Shown: positions 42,346-52,452, counted from the stretch's first letter. The stretch is 64,000 nt of DNA from Actinomyces mediterranea (GCF_900155595.1 NZ_FTPB01000004.1:186001-250000); one strand, 5' to 3'. The notes: generated from the letters alone by a model not told the origin. A program made the numbers and translations.

Positions 42346-43365
42346 ATGCCCGAGCAACAGCCGCTACTCTCCGTCATCGTCCCCTCTTACAACTCCGAGT
42401 CCTATCTCGATCGTGCGATGACCTCCCTCGTTGACTACCGTGACGAGGTCGAAGTGCTCATCATCAATGACGGATCGACGGACTCAACGGCCGAGCTCGC
42501 AGATCGTTGGGCGGCGCAGTACCCGACATGCGTGCGCGCCATCCACCAGGAGAACAAGGGGCACGGCGGGGCCGTCAACACGGGCGTCGGAGCGGCGACA
42601 GGCACTCATATCCGAGTCGTCGACTCCGACGATTGGGTGGACCGCTCGGCCATGAACCACGTGCTCGACGTCCTGCGCGCCGAGCGTGAGGCGGGCCGTG
42701 AACTCGATCTGCTCGTCACGAACTACGTCTACGAGAAGCAGGGCAAGGCCCACAAAGCGGTCGTCCGATTCCGCAATGTCCTTCCCACGGGCCGCACCAT
42801 CGGCTGGGACGAGGTTCGCCGCTGCCGCTACAACCAGTACCTCATGATGCATGCGTTGACGATGCGCACCGACCTCGTGAGACAGTCGGGGCTCAACCTG
42901 CCCGAACATACTTTCTACGTCGACTTCCTCTATGCCCACACGCCCTTCCCCCTGATCCGCACAATCCGATACCTCGACGTCGATCTGTACCGGTACCTCA
43001 TCGGCCGCGACGACCAGTCCGTCAATGAGAAAGTGATGATCTCGAGACTCGACCAGCTCATGACGGTCAATCGGGCGATGGTCGACGCCATCCCCGCTCA
43101 GGGGAGCGTGCCGGAGAACCTGTACCGCTACATGATCCACTTCCTGCGGATCAACTGCGTCGTGTGCACCATCATGGCGCAACTGTCGGGAACGCCCGAG
43201 CATCTCGCTATGAAGGATCGCCTCTGGGAGGATCTGGAGAGAGCGAACCCCGAGGCTGCGGCTCATGTCACACACGACCTCCTCGGCAGGGTCATCCGCA
43301 TGCGCAGCCGTACCTTGCTGCGTGCGGGCTACGCCATCGCGCGTTCCGTCGTGGGCTTCAATTGA
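42346..43365 (+). CDS. Family 2 glycosyltransferase
   Basis: This 339-residue GT-A enzyme has SVIVPSYNSESYLDRAM, IINDGSTDST and the metal-binding RVVDSDDWVD (DxD type) within the first 110 residues. The C-terminal part carries no membrane helix. It uses an activated sugar donor; donor and acceptor are unknown. ATG with AGGAAG upstream was chosen over a TTG six codons earlier. Next to the GtrA-like gene, it probably adds a sugar to a lipid carrier or surface glycan. Its end overlaps the end of the histidine kinase gene on the other strand by eight bases. Confidence 0.88.
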   Translation: MPEQQPLLSVIVPSYNSESYLDRAMTSLVDYRDEVEVLIINDGSTDSTAELADRWAAQYPTCVRAIHQENKGHGGAVNTGVGAATGTHIRVVDSDDWVDRSAMNHVLDVLRAEREAGRELDLLVTNYVYEKQGKAHKAVVRFRNVLPTGRTIGWDEVRRCRYNQYLMMHALTMRTDLVRQSGLNLPEHTFYVDFLYAHTPFPLIRTIRYLDVDLYRYLIGRDDQSVNEKVMISRLDQLMTVNRAMVDAIPAQGSVPENLYRYMIHFLRINCVVCTIMAQLSGTPEHLAMKDRLWEDLERANPEAAAHVTHDLLGRVIRMRSRTLLRAGYAIARSVVGFN

Positions 43366-44701
43366 CCGGTCTCTTCGCGTCATTGCCGACGGGCGTCGTA
43401 TTGGGCAGGAGCACCGTGAGCGTGAACCACTGCCCATCCGTGCTCGTCGTCACCTCGCCGCCGTACTTCTTCGCTGTCCATCGGATCGACTTGACGCCGA
43501 AACCGTGACGCGCCCGATCGGGCTTGCGCGTCAATAGATTGCCCGCTGCGTCTATGGACAACGCGCCCTGATACCAGTTCTCCACGCGAATCACGACCAT
43601 CTCGCCCATCTGGTGGAGAGCGACTTTAATGATGCGGCGTGAACGGTCGGCGACTTTCTGAGAGGCCTCGATTGCATTGTCGAGGGCATTCCCGAAGAGG
43701 GTGGCGATGTCCATCGAGCTCATCGCCGACAGGAGCTTGCCGTCGGCGACGGCGGTGAATTCGATATCTGAGGCGATACAGACCGACGCCTTCGAGCGCA
43801 GGATCACGTCGAGGACGGGATTGCCGGAGTGGAATTGCGTTCCCAAGTCGGAAATGGAGCGCTCGAGCTCCTCGAAGGTCGCATCCCGGGACTCGGGGTC
43901 TATCTCTGAGCGCAGCAGCACGAACTGATGCTTGAGGTCGTGGTGCGCGCGGCCGATCGCCTCGAAGTCCGCTTTCGACTGGAGGTACTGATTGTGCTGC
44001 GCATCGAGCATCGCGTGGATCGATGTGAGTTCCGCGGTGGTGCGCATTTGGATGATGCGCTCGTTCTGAGCGTAGAGGGCGGCCAGGCCGCACAGGTCGA
44101 CGAGGGTCCGGATGTAGAAGATCTCCGGACCCAGGCGACCGGAGAAGGGAGTCGACGTGGACACGAAGGACAGGTTCGACATGGAGAAGGTGACGACGGT
44201 GATGAAGAAACCGATCCATAGGTCCGACTTGTCGAGGGCGAGAGGCTCATCGTGGGTGATATTGCGCCTCTCGAGCAGTGCCCACACAGTCAGGAGCAGC
44301 GCGAAGGAGCATAGCATGATCGTGAGCATGGGGAATGAATAGATGTCGTGTCGGGAGGTGAAGAACACGGACAGCTGCCACTGCAGCGATGCGATGAATT
44401 CGGCGAGGATGAACGCCCTGAAGGTGAGATGCCAGGTGGACACGAGGTCCAGTCGCGACAGCAGGTGGATGGAGGCCGCCATGAGGCAGAAGGCGCCGAG
44501 CATCCCCGGAATCCACAATCCCACGGGCAGAGCATCCGCCAAGAATTGAAAGGCAATGAGGGCTGCGAGGGACGCGGGCGCGATGAGCGCAGTCCGTGAA
44601 AAGAGCTTCGCCCTCGTGATGAGGAAGACGTAGGTGATGCACGCACCCCATTCGGCGATCCCAGTGTAGAGGCGCGGAATATCGGGGAGCGGCTCGTCCA
44701 T
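43358..44701 (-). CDS. AgrC-type sensor histidine kinase (GHKL)
   Basis: This 447-residue membrane kinase has about six hydrophobic helices in the first 220 residues, then a helix-rich linker leading to the phosphoacceptor region AIGRAHHDLKHQF. The C-terminal ATPase domain has the N-box LFGNALDNAIEAS and the G-box HGFGVKSI. This is the AgrC/ComD-like class that pairs with LytTR regulators and often senses peptides. There is no peptide gene (agrD-like) or processing gene that I can see nearby, so the signal is unknown. Its start overlaps the regulator's stop by one base (TGATG). Confidence 0.9.
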   Translation of the reverse strand: MDEPLPDIPRLYTGIAEWGACITYVFLITRAKLFSRTALIAPASLAALIAFQFLADALPVGLWIPGMLGAFCLMAASIHLLSRLDLVSTWHLTFRAFILAEFIASLQWQLSVFFTSRHDIYSFPMLTIMLCSFALLLTVWALLERRNITHDEPLALDKSDLWIGFFITVVTFSMSNLSFVSTSTPFSGRLGPEIFYIRTLVDLCGLAALYAQNERIIQMRTTAELTSIHAMLDAQHNQYLQSKADFEAIGRAHHDLKHQFVLLRSEIDPESRDATFEELERSISDLGTQFHSGNPVLDVILRSKASVCIASDIEFTAVADGKLLSAMSSMDIATLFGNALDNAIEASQKVADRSRRIIKVALHQMGEMVVIRVENWYQGALSIDAAGNLLTRKPDRARHGFGVKSIRWTAKKYGGEVTTSTDGQWFTLTVLLPNTTPVGNDAKRPVN

Positions 44702-45411
44702 CAGCGGATCCCGCCCGCGTAGGTGGCAAGGGCGGTCATGAAGAGCTTCTTACGAGGCCGGGAGATCCTCAGATCCATGCCACCGGTCATGATGCACGAC
44801 TGATCGCGCACCCCCTGCACATGCGCGAGGTTGACGAGGTAGCAGGAGTTCGAACGGAAGAAGTCGTGTCCGTCGAGCTGGGCCTCCATGTCCTTGAGGG
44901 TCCCGGAAATCGAGTAGGCGCCATCAACCGTGTGGATCTCGAGACGGTGCTTGACGGATTCCACGTAGACGACGTCCTCGATGGATAAGCGGATGACGTC
45001 GGTGCCGGACTGGATGATGAGGGAGGAGTTCTTGCGCTTGCGGACGGTCGCGATGGCGCGGGTGAGTTCCTGCTCGAAGGCGAACCAGGGGAGGGGCTTG
45101 AGCAGGTAGGAGGTCGCGTCGACCTCGTACCCTTTGATGGCGAATTGGGGGGAGGAGGTGATGAAGACGAGGACGACCTGCTCATCGATGGAACGGATGT
45201 GCTTCGCCGCACTCATGCCGTCGACGTCGGGCATCTGGATGTCGAGGAGGATGATGTCGAAGCGGGGCCGGTAGTTCCGCACGATTTGCGAGCCGTCTTC
45301 GAAGACCGATACGTCGAAGGACTCGTCGTGCTCTGATTCATACCTGGTGAGGTAGTCAAGGATGAGTTTGCGACTGATAGCGTCGTCTTCAACAATGCCC
45401 ACGCGGATCAT
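44701..45411 (-). CDS. LytTR-family response regulator
   Basis: This 236-residue regulator has a receiver domain (about residues 1-120; acidic pocket EDD, phosphoacceptor Asp57 in LLDIQMPDVDG, Lys in LLKPLP) and a LytTR DNA-binding domain (about 135-236; DVVYVESVKHRLEIHT, SNSCYLVNLAHVQGVR). LytTR proteins bind pairs of about 9-base direct repeats on one face of the helix. It is translated together with the kinase. Two direct repeats lie at its own promoter, and a closer match to the consensus lies upstream of the first GH3 gene. Targets are inference. Confidence 0.92.
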   Translation of the reverse strand: MIRVGIVEDDAISRKLILDYLTRYESEHDESFDVSVFEDGSQIVRNYRPRFDIILLDIQMPDVDGMSAAKHIRSIDEQVVLVFITSSPQFAIKGYEVDATSYLLKPLPWFAFEQELTRAIATVRKRKNSSLIIQSGTDVIRLSIEDVVYVESVKHRLEIHTVDGAYSISGTLKDMEAQLDGHDFFRSNSCYLVNLAHVQGVRDQSCIMTGGMDLRISRPRKKLFMTALATYAGGIR

Positions 45412-45508
45412 GGATCCCCCTCGCTTCGGCTTCACGGTCAATCGCGATGCGACTCCCAGTGTATGCGAGGACAACGTTTTCACATGCTATAGCCGTTCTT
45501 GAGACGGT

Positions 45509-45541
45509 CGTAATGAGGCGAAAGGCTTACTCCGTAATGAG
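45509..45541. repeat. Direct repeat at the LytTR regulator promoter
   Basis: CGTAATGAG occurs at 45509-45517 and 45533-45541, a 24-base period. On the minus strand one copy overlaps a possible -35 (TTACGA) that lies 16 bases before TATAGC. The spacing is near, but not equal to, that of LytTR sites, and the repeat differs from the one near GH3. Confidence 0.4.
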
Positions 45542-45578
45542 TCGCATGCCCTATTTCCATGAGAGCGCTGCCGCGTAG

Positions 45579-46757
<1,179 letters not shown>

Positions 46758-46820
46758 CCCACGAGGGCCGGGCTTCGAACGCGCCACCCGTGCCCGCGTG
46801 GATCCCGGTACTCTGCCCGC

Positions 46821-47030
46821 GTGGGCACCATTATCTGGAGAATCTGCGCGATCGGCATCGTCATTGCGATCGGATGGACGGTAAGACGCTCGGGCGTCGT
46901 CGCCGCCGGGTCGGGCATCGGATACGCCCTCGTCTCGATCATGACGACCGTCGTTCGCAACCCCATGGTCATCGCCGCAACGATCGCCTGCCCCATCGGA
47001 ATCGCGCTCGATATGACGCCGAACTCATGA
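46821..47030 (+). CDS. Small membrane protein of unknown function
   Basis: This 69-residue frame starts at GTG exactly six bases after TACTCT (46809-46814), the layout of a leaderless transcript. The product has two hydrophobic stretches (about residues 4-20 and 47-63) separated by a short Arg/Gly-rich loop, so a hairpin-type membrane protein is plausible. I do not recognise a family. It lies 63 bases after glf. The remaining 258 bases up to the NSS transporter hold its promoter and no other convincing frame. Confidence 0.5.
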   Translation: MGTIIWRICAIGIVIAIGWTVRRSGVVAAGSGIGYALVSIMTTVVRNPMVIAATIACPIGIALDMTPNS

Positions 47031-47231
47031 CTGTCATGATCATGGCGGGCCTGTCGACCGCCTAGAATGCGCTCATCGCGGCGACGAGGGCGGGCAGCGG
47101 GATCCGCATCGCGTAGGGGACGGTTCTCGTCACGACGCTCGCATCACTGCTGTTGACGGTGGCCACCGCGTGGATCTTCCATGTCGTGTTGGGGCTCTGA
47201 TCGGCGCGCTGTCTACGGTATGGACGGTCAT

Positions 47232-47259
47232 TTGACATCCATTACCAGCCGATTACCCT
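47232..47259 (+). promoter_or_regulatory. Promoter of the metP-metS transporter
   Basis: A consensus TTGACA (47232-47237) and TACCCT (47254-47259) are spaced by 16 bases, about 30 bases before the metP start. Confidence 0.7.
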
Positions 47260-47288
47260 GGGTGCGATTCCTGAGAAGGAGAAATCCC

Positions 47289-48899
47289 ATGTCAACACTC
47301 ACTGCAACGACCGAGCATCCCGGACGTTCCGATACATGGACCGGCCAGACGGGTTTCCTGCTCGCCGCGATCGGTTCTGCCATCGGTCTGGGAAATATCT
47401 GGCGCTTCCCCGGAGTCGCTTACTCTAACGGCGGCGGCGCCTTCCTCGTCCCGTACCTCGTCGCCATCCTCTTCGTGGGCATCCCCATGCTGTGGCTCGA
47501 CTATGCACTGGGCCATAAATTCCGCGGGTCACCGCCGTGGGCGTTGCGGCGCCTCAAAGCCGGAGGCGAGTTCATCGGCTGGCTCCAAGTGTTCGTCTGC
47601 TTCGTCATCCTCATCTACTATGCCGCAGTCATCGCCTGGGGAGCGCAATACACCATCTTCTCAGTGAATCAGGTGTGGGGTTCAGACCCCATGGCCTTCT
47701 TCGTCTCCGACTTCCTCAAAACGGTCGACTCTGACACCTTCTCGTGGACGCCGGTCCTCGCAGTAATGATCCCCCTCGCCCTCATCTGGCTGTTCGTCCT
47801 TCTCATCATTGGGCGCGGCCTGTCGAAAGGTGTTGAAGCGGCGAACAAAGTCTTCCTGCCCCTGCTCGTCATCCTCTTCGTCATCATGGTCGTCCGAGCT
47901 ATTTTCCTTGACGGAGCCGTCGACGGGCTCAACGCCTTCTTCACACCCCAGTGGAGTGCACTCGCCGACCCGAAGGTCTGGCTCGCCGCCTTCTCACAGG
48001 TCTTCTACTCGCTGTCCGTCGGTTTCGGTATCATGCTGACCTACGCATCCTATCTCAAACCGAAGACGAATCTCACGGGAACCGCACTCGTCGCAGGGTT
48101 CGCAAACTCCTCCTTTGAGATTCTTGCCGGTATCGGCGTCTTCTCGGCCCTCGGCTTCATGGCACACACTCAGGGCGTTGCCGTTGCAGATCTCGATGGC
48201 CTCACCGGTCCGATCCTCTCTTTCGTCACCTTCCCCCAGATCGTGTCGATGATGCCGGGCGGGTCGCTTTTCGGCGTCCTCTTCTTCGCTTCCCTTGTCC
48301 TCGCAGGGATCACATCGCTGCTCTCTCTCCTCCAAGTCGTCTCCGGCGGCCTGCAGGACAAGTTCGGTTTGAGTCCCGTCATGGCCGCCCTCGCTTTTGG
48401 TATTCCTGCAATGGTTTTGTCGCTGTCCCTGTTCGGAACCCGCTCGGGCCTGAACAATCTGGACATCATTGACAACTTCATCAATAACATCGGCGTCGTG
48501 TCGACGGCCGTGCTCATGGCGATCCTCGCAGGGCTGTACGCCCCGCGTTTGAAAGGGCTGCGAAACCATCTCAATGCCGTGTCCTCGGTGAAGGTGCCGC
48601 GCGCGTGGGACATCCTCATTGGCGTCGTCATCCCCGCGGTTCTCATTTTCATGCTGTTCTCCGCAGTCGTCGGATACATCACCGATGGTTACGGTGGTTT
48701 CAAGACGAGTTTCGTTGTCATCCTCGGCTGGGGCTCTGTCGCCTTCGCTATCATCGCATCGATCGTGTTCACCCTCATCCCGTGGCGCCATCATGCGGTA
48801 TCGGCTGAGACTGTTGCCGCGATCATCGGCGATGACGCGAGTCCGGCATCTGATGCGCTCGACGCATCGACTGGAGTTGTGGAAGGAGAATACCGATGA
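47289..48899 (+). CDS. metP: Sodium-dependent NSS-family transporter (MetP-like)
   Basis: This 536-residue neurotransmitter:sodium symporter has about 11-12 helices and the family start WTGQTGFLLAAIGSAIGLGNIWRFPGVAYSNGGGAFLVPYL, which forms the sodium and substrate site. It is followed by a tiny subunit gene like metS of Corynebacterium glutamicum, where MetPS imports methionine and alanine. On that basis it is probably an amino acid importer. AGAAGGAGA lies before the ATG, and a good promoter stands upstream. The C-terminal tail (about 30 residues) is cytoplasmic and acidic. The stop overlaps metS by four bases. Confidence 0.9.
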   Translation: MSTLTATTEHPGRSDTWTGQTGFLLAAIGSAIGLGNIWRFPGVAYSNGGGAFLVPYLVAILFVGIPMLWLDYALGHKFRGSPPWALRRLKAGGEFIGWLQVFVCFVILIYYAAVIAWGAQYTIFSVNQVWGSDPMAFFVSDFLKTVDSDTFSWTPVLAVMIPLALIWLFVLLIIGRGLSKGVEAANKVFLPLLVILFVIMVVRAIFLDGAVDGLNAFFTPQWSALADPKVWLAAFSQVFYSLSVGFGIMLTYASYLKPKTNLTGTALVAGFANSSFEILAGIGVFSALGFMAHTQGVAVADLDGLTGPILSFVTFPQIVSMMPGGSLFGVLFFASLVLAGITSLLSLLQVVSGGLQDKFGLSPVMAALAFGIPAMVLSLSLFGTRSGLNNLDIIDNFINNIGVVSTAVLMAILAGLYAPRLKGLRNHLNAVSSVKVPRAWDILIGVVIPAVLIFMLFSAVVGYITDGYGGFKTSFVVILGWGSVAFAIIASIVFTLIPWRHHAVSAETVAAIIGDDASPASDALDASTGVVEGEYR

Positions 48900-49048
48900 G
48901 TGCAGCAGCCGTTGTGATGATGCTCGTGACGATCCTGCTCATCTGGGGCGGCCTGGTCGCCTCGGTCGTCCTCTTGAAGGTGCTGACAGTCCCCGGCGAT
49001 GATGAGGACGCAGTTCCGGCTCCTCGCGTCGCAGACTCGCAAGAGTAG
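48896..49048 (+). CDS. metS: MetS-like small subunit of the NSS transporter
   Basis: This 50-residue protein has one membrane helix (about residues 5-27: AVVMMLVTILLIWGGLVASVVLL is hydrophobic throughout) and a short acidic tail. It overlaps the transporter stop (ATGA), so the two are made together. In Corynebacterium glutamicum such a subunit is needed for MetP activity. GGAAGGAG upstream of its ATG lies within the end of metP. It is too small for many gene callers. Confidence 0.88.
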   Translation: MSAAAVVMMLVTILLIWGGLVASVVLLKVLTVPGDDEDAVPAPRVADSQE

Positions 49049-49077
49049 GATGCGCCGCCCCCGCGCATTTCGTGGCG

Positions 49078-49953
49078 TCAGGGGCGTGCGCCCCCTACGC
49101 CCCTGGTCGCCCAGAAGACGACTGCGGATGCGGCCGCGACATTGAGGGAGTCGACTCCACCGGACATGGGGATCTTCACGACCGCGTCGCACTCATGCAC
49201 GGTCCTGCGATGCAGGCCATGGCCCTCGGTCCCCATGACGAAGGCGACTGCTGAGTCGGGCGAGGAGCACACCGGGGAGTTGACGAAGTCGTCGAGGCTG
49301 ATGGAGTCATCCGATAGGGCGAGTGCAGTGACGATGAATCCCGCATCGTGCAGATCGTCGATCGCGGGCCAATAGGGGAGTCTCGTCCACGGCACTTGGA
49401 AGACGGTGCCCATGGAGACCCTCACGGAGCGTCGGTACAGGGGATCGGCACAGCTCGGTGTGACGAGGACGGCATCAACGCCGAGGGCGGCGGCGGAGCG
49501 GAACACTGCGCCGACATTCGTGTGATCGACGAGGTCCTCAAGGATGACAACCCTGCGCGCGGGGGCGCCGTCTCGCGCCGTCGCGAGCAGGTCGGCGAGC
49601 GCGGGCAATTCGGGGCGCTGCATCGCCGCTAACGCACCCCGGTGGAGATGGAAGCCGGTGATCTCTTGAAGCAGGGCCTCATTTGCGACAAAGATCGGCA
49701 CATCAGCGCCATCCGCGGCGCCCGTCGACTCTTCAATGAGTGGAGCCAAGCCCTCCAGCCAGCGGGGAGCCATGAGGAAGGAGCGCGGACGGTGACCGAT
49801 CTGGAGGGCGCGCATGATGACATTCGTGGATTCGGCCATGTAAAGGCCCCGCTCGGGTTCGAAAGCGGATCTCAGGGCGACGTCTTTGAGGGACGTGTAG
49901 TCCGCGAGGCGGGGATCGGAGGATAGATCCGACGTCTCAAGGGGGATGATCAT
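49078..49953 (-). CDS. SpoU/TrmH-family RNA methyltransferase
   Basis: This 291-residue knotted methyltransferase has the three SPOUT motifs: DHTNVGAVFRSAAALG, VMGTEGHGL and IPMSGGVDSLNVAAAS. The N-terminal 110 residues resemble the substrate-binding domain of TrmH-like ribose 2'-O-methyltransferases. The target (tRNA or rRNA) cannot be told. The ATG overlaps the pyrD stop by four bases, placing it in a minus-strand operon with pyrD and an unknown gene. It is convergent with metS, with 29 bases between. Confidence 0.9.
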   Translation of the reverse strand: MIIPLETSDLSSDPRLADYTSLKDVALRSAFEPERGLYMAESTNVIMRALQIGHRPRSFLMAPRWLEGLAPLIEESTGAADGADVPIFVANEALLQEITGFHLHRGALAAMQRPELPALADLLATARDGAPARRVVILEDLVDHTNVGAVFRSAAALGVDAVLVTPSCADPLYRRSVRVSMGTVFQVPWTRLPYWPAIDDLHDAGFIVTALALSDDSISLDDFVNSPVCSSPDSAVAFVMGTEGHGLHRRTVHECDAVVKIPMSGGVDSLNVAAASAVVFWATRGVGGARP

Positions 49954-51008
49954 GAGCGGATCCGTGCAAGAGCCCGATTGACGTGCCCCGGCCAGGAGGG
50001 GCCCTCAAAGACGAAAGCCGTGAACGCCTCCACCAAGTCTGCGCCCGCGTCGAGCATCCGCAGGGCGTCGTCCTCGGTGAAGACTCCGCCCGCTCCGATG
50101 AGGATCTGATCATCGTCGAGATGGTCGGCGACGAGTCGAACCACCTCAAGGGCCCGGGATGCCAGAGGCGCACCGGACACTCCGCCCTCGCCGAGCTCGT
50201 GGGCGATCGTCGTATTCGTCGCGACTATGCCTGCCAGGCGGAGCTCCTTCGTCAATTCGACGATCTCAATGATCTCCTCGTCGTCGAGATCCGGTGCGAT
50301 CTTCACGAATAGTGGGATCTGCCGGTCGACGGCATCCTCGCATCCGCGCCGGGCGGCCTCCAGGATGGGGCGAAGGTGTTCGACCGATTGCAGGTCCCGA
50401 AGCCCGGGGGTATTCGGAGAGGAGACATTGACGACGACGAAATCGACCCACGGCGCGAGCGTACGCGCACAGTACTCGTAGTCTCCGGCGGCGTCCGCTT
50501 GTGGCGTCGTCTTATTCTTTCCGATATTCGTTCCGACGATCGCGCAGCGCCCCGCCTTCGACCGCCGCAGCTTCTCGAGGCGCTGAGCCGCCGCATCCGC
50601 GCCCTCGTTGTTGAACCCCATGCGGTTGCGCAGGCCCCGCGCTTCCATGAGCCGCCACAGGCGGGGCCGCTCATTGCCCGGCTGGGGGCGGGGCGTGATC
50701 GTTCCGACTTCGACGAAGCCGAAGCCGAGGGCGGTGAGTCCGAGCACCGCCTGAGCGTCTTTGTCCATCCCGGCTGCGAGGCCGAGTTTGCCGGTCACGA
50801 GCCGATTGCCGAGGAAGACCTGGCGGCGCTGGGCCAGTTCATGAGTCGGAATGGCATCGAGATGGCCGATCGTGGCGCGCATGAGGCCGCGGGACAGCGG
50901 GCAACGCCCGGCGGCGCTAATGGCCCCAAGCCCGACGTGATGAGCCACCTCCGGATCCGAGTAGTGGATGAGGTGCGTGAACAACCAGGAGTACGCTGCG
51001 CGGATCAT
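49950..51008 (-). CDS. pyrD: Dihydroorotate dehydrogenase (quinone), class 2
   Basis: This 352-residue FMN enzyme oxidises dihydroorotate to orotate in pyrimidine synthesis and passes electrons to quinone. The N-terminal helical extension (MIRAAYSWLFTHLIHYSDPEVAHH) anchors class 2 enzymes to the membrane. Motifs include AAGMDKDAQAV, GTITPRPQPGNERPRLWRL, NRMGFNNEG, and the FMN-site NVSSPNTPGLRDLQ, whose serine is the class 2 catalytic base region. It lies 18 bases after an unknown gene and overlaps the methyltransferase gene. No other pyr genes are in the window. Confidence 0.96.
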   Translation of the reverse strand: MIRAAYSWLFTHLIHYSDPEVAHHVGLGAISAAGRCPLSRGLMRATIGHLDAIPTHELAQRRQVFLGNRLVTGKLGLAAGMDKDAQAVLGLTALGFGFVEVGTITPRPQPGNERPRLWRLMEARGLRNRMGFNNEGADAAAQRLEKLRRSKAGRCAIVGTNIGKNKTTPQADAAGDYEYCARTLAPWVDFVVVNVSSPNTPGLRDLQSVEHLRPILEAARRGCEDAVDRQIPLFVKIAPDLDDEEIIEIVELTKELRLAGIVATNTTIAHELGEGGVSGAPLASRALEVVRLVADHLDDDQILIGAGGVFTEDDALRMLDAGADLVEAFTAFVFEGPSWPGHVNRALARIRS

Positions 51009-51026
51009 GCTTCAAGAGTAGGCGCT

Positions 51027-51536
51027 CTAGTCCCACCAGAGCCACCATGCCAGGTCATCTGCATGTGTGGGCACTGCGATGATCTCGTCCGGCATTGCCC
51101 GTGCGCCTCTCAGAGGCAGCCCTTCTTTGAGGCGCGGCCACGCCAAATGTGCAACGGGCCCGTGGAGGCACGGAGCGGGCAGGCCATCTTGCGCGGGGAT
51201 GAAACACCCGTCGATGCTCAGTCGCTCATCCCAGCGGGGACTTTTGACGATATAACCGGACAACAGGACGCCCGGCCGCTTGATGGCGAGTGTCAGCAGT
51301 TCGGCAACAGTCGGCCCGTTGTTCTGTCGATCCGCCAAGTTCCCCCGCGGCAGGATCTCAACGAGCGCTGCGGCCTCGTCGGCGCCGACCCCCTCGAATC
51401 TCGCGAAGTCATCGGCGAAGGACGGGGCGCACAGGCACGGGGCAATGAGGGAGGAGACTCCGCAGTCGTCGATCCACCCGGCGGGGCCGTACAGGCCCGG
51501 GGAGGAGGCGAGGGGGAGTGGTATGGCAGTGGACAC
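51027..51536 (-). CDS. Conserved-looking protein of unknown function upstream of pyrD
   Basis: I do not recognise this 169-residue protein. It starts at GTG with AAAGGAAA upstream and ends 18 bases before pyrD, so it should be co-transcribed with pyrD and the methyltransferase gene. It has no signal peptide or membrane helix. It looks soluble, with a Cys/Pro-rich segment (SSLIAPCLCAPS), a hydrophobic core (PTVAELLTLAIKRPGVLLSGYIV) and a Trp-rich end (DDLAWWLWWD). A longer frame upstream is Arg-rich and without a ribosome-binding site. Codon use resembles its neighbours. Confidence 0.65.
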   Translation of the reverse strand: MSTAIPLPLASSPGLYGPAGWIDDCGVSSLIAPCLCAPSFADDFARFEGVGADEAAALVEILPRGNLADRQNNGPTVAELLTLAIKRPGVLLSGYIVKSPRWDERLSIDGCFIPAQDGLPAPCLHGPVAHLAWPRLKEGLPLRGARAMPDEIIAVPTHADDLAWWLWWD

Positions 51537-51766
51537 GGCTTTTCCTTTCGACGCCTCCACTCCATCACCGGACCCTGCGGGTCGAGAACCCCGGGAGTGC
51601 GTTCCTGTGGATGCCCGCCGCACGCGGCCCGATCCTGTGAATGGGCAAGTATGGTGATAATGAACCGCAAGCGTCGTCGACTCGCACCGATCGGGCGCAC
51701 GCCGTCTCACGCAGATGGGGGCCGCGCGAACTCGACCCCTCATCTAATGCGCCTGTATGTCGTGCG

Positions 51767-52363
51767 CTACTTCTTCGCCACTTTCGCCCCTGGGAACTCG
51801 CCGCGCTTGACCTGCGGCTTCGGGCTGCGCCAGCGCCTTGCCATGATCATCCGCGAATAGCAGTAGTACCAGGTGCCCTTGATGATCTCCTCATTGGGGA
51901 AGCGCTCGCGGATGCGGCGTTTGAGACGCTGCCACACGATGACGCCCTCGACGATGGAGATCCCGAACAGGGAGTAGAGGGCGAGAGTTACGCAGATCGT
52001 CGCATATGCGGACAGAGTCGACTGAGACGGGTCGAAGAGGGAGGCCGCCATCATCGCAACGAGGAAGAGGATCATGAGGGGGAGGAGGAACTCCGAGAAT
52101 GACCAGCGCGCATCCACCCAGTCGCGCACATAGCGGCGCACCTTGCCCTTGTCGCGCAGCGGCAGGTAGCGCTCATCCCCGGTTTCGAGGGCGTGCTGCT
52201 CGCGCTGGAACTGCGCATCCCTTTTCGCACGTGCCTGCCTCTTCGCCTCTTTGCGATCTGCTGGCACGAGCGGGCGGGCATTACGCGCCTCGGCCTCCTT
52301 GCGTGTCGGCGTGGGGCGGCCCTTCTTGCCAGAGGCCGACGGCTGCGTGTCGTTGTTAGACAC
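51767..52363 (-). CDS. DUF3043 membrane protein
   Basis: This 198-residue protein matches the actinobacterial DUF3043 family: KKGRPTPTRKEAEARNARPLVPADRKEAKRQ is followed by a highly charged stretch, two membrane helices (about residues 96-120 and 124-146) and a basic C-terminus. The function is unknown. GTG 52363 with AGGAGAT upstream is a better start than the ATG five codons earlier. GATAAT at about 52397-52402 on the reverse strand is a likely -10. It is divergent from the dipeptidase gene, and 230 bases separate its end from the unknown gene. Confidence 0.88.
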   Translation of the reverse strand: MSNNDTQPSASGKKGRPTPTRKEAEARNARPLVPADRKEAKRQARAKRDAQFQREQHALETGDERYLPLRDKGKVRRYVRDWVDARWSFSEFLLPLMILFLVAMMAASLFDPSQSTLSAYATICVTLALYSLFGISIVEGVIVWQRLKRRIRERFPNEEIIKGTWYYCYSRMIMARRWRSPKPQVKRGEFPGAKVAKK

Positions 52364-52446
52364 CTGGGATCTCCTCATGTCTGCGCGTGAGTCGGATTAT
52401 CACCTTAGGCTAGCCGATGCGATCGCCGCCACCGGCGTTCGTCCAC

Positions 52447-52452
52447 TACTCT
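52447..52452 (+). promoter_or_regulatory. -10 box of a leaderless dipeptidase transcript
   Basis: TACTCT is followed by exactly six bases and then the ATG at 52459, with no room for a ribosome-binding site. Confidence 0.65.

Noticed and set aside
50376-51860. Long plus-strand frame across pyrD and the unknown gene
   Set aside because: pyrD motifs on the minus strand are complete; this frame has no motif or ribosome-binding site.
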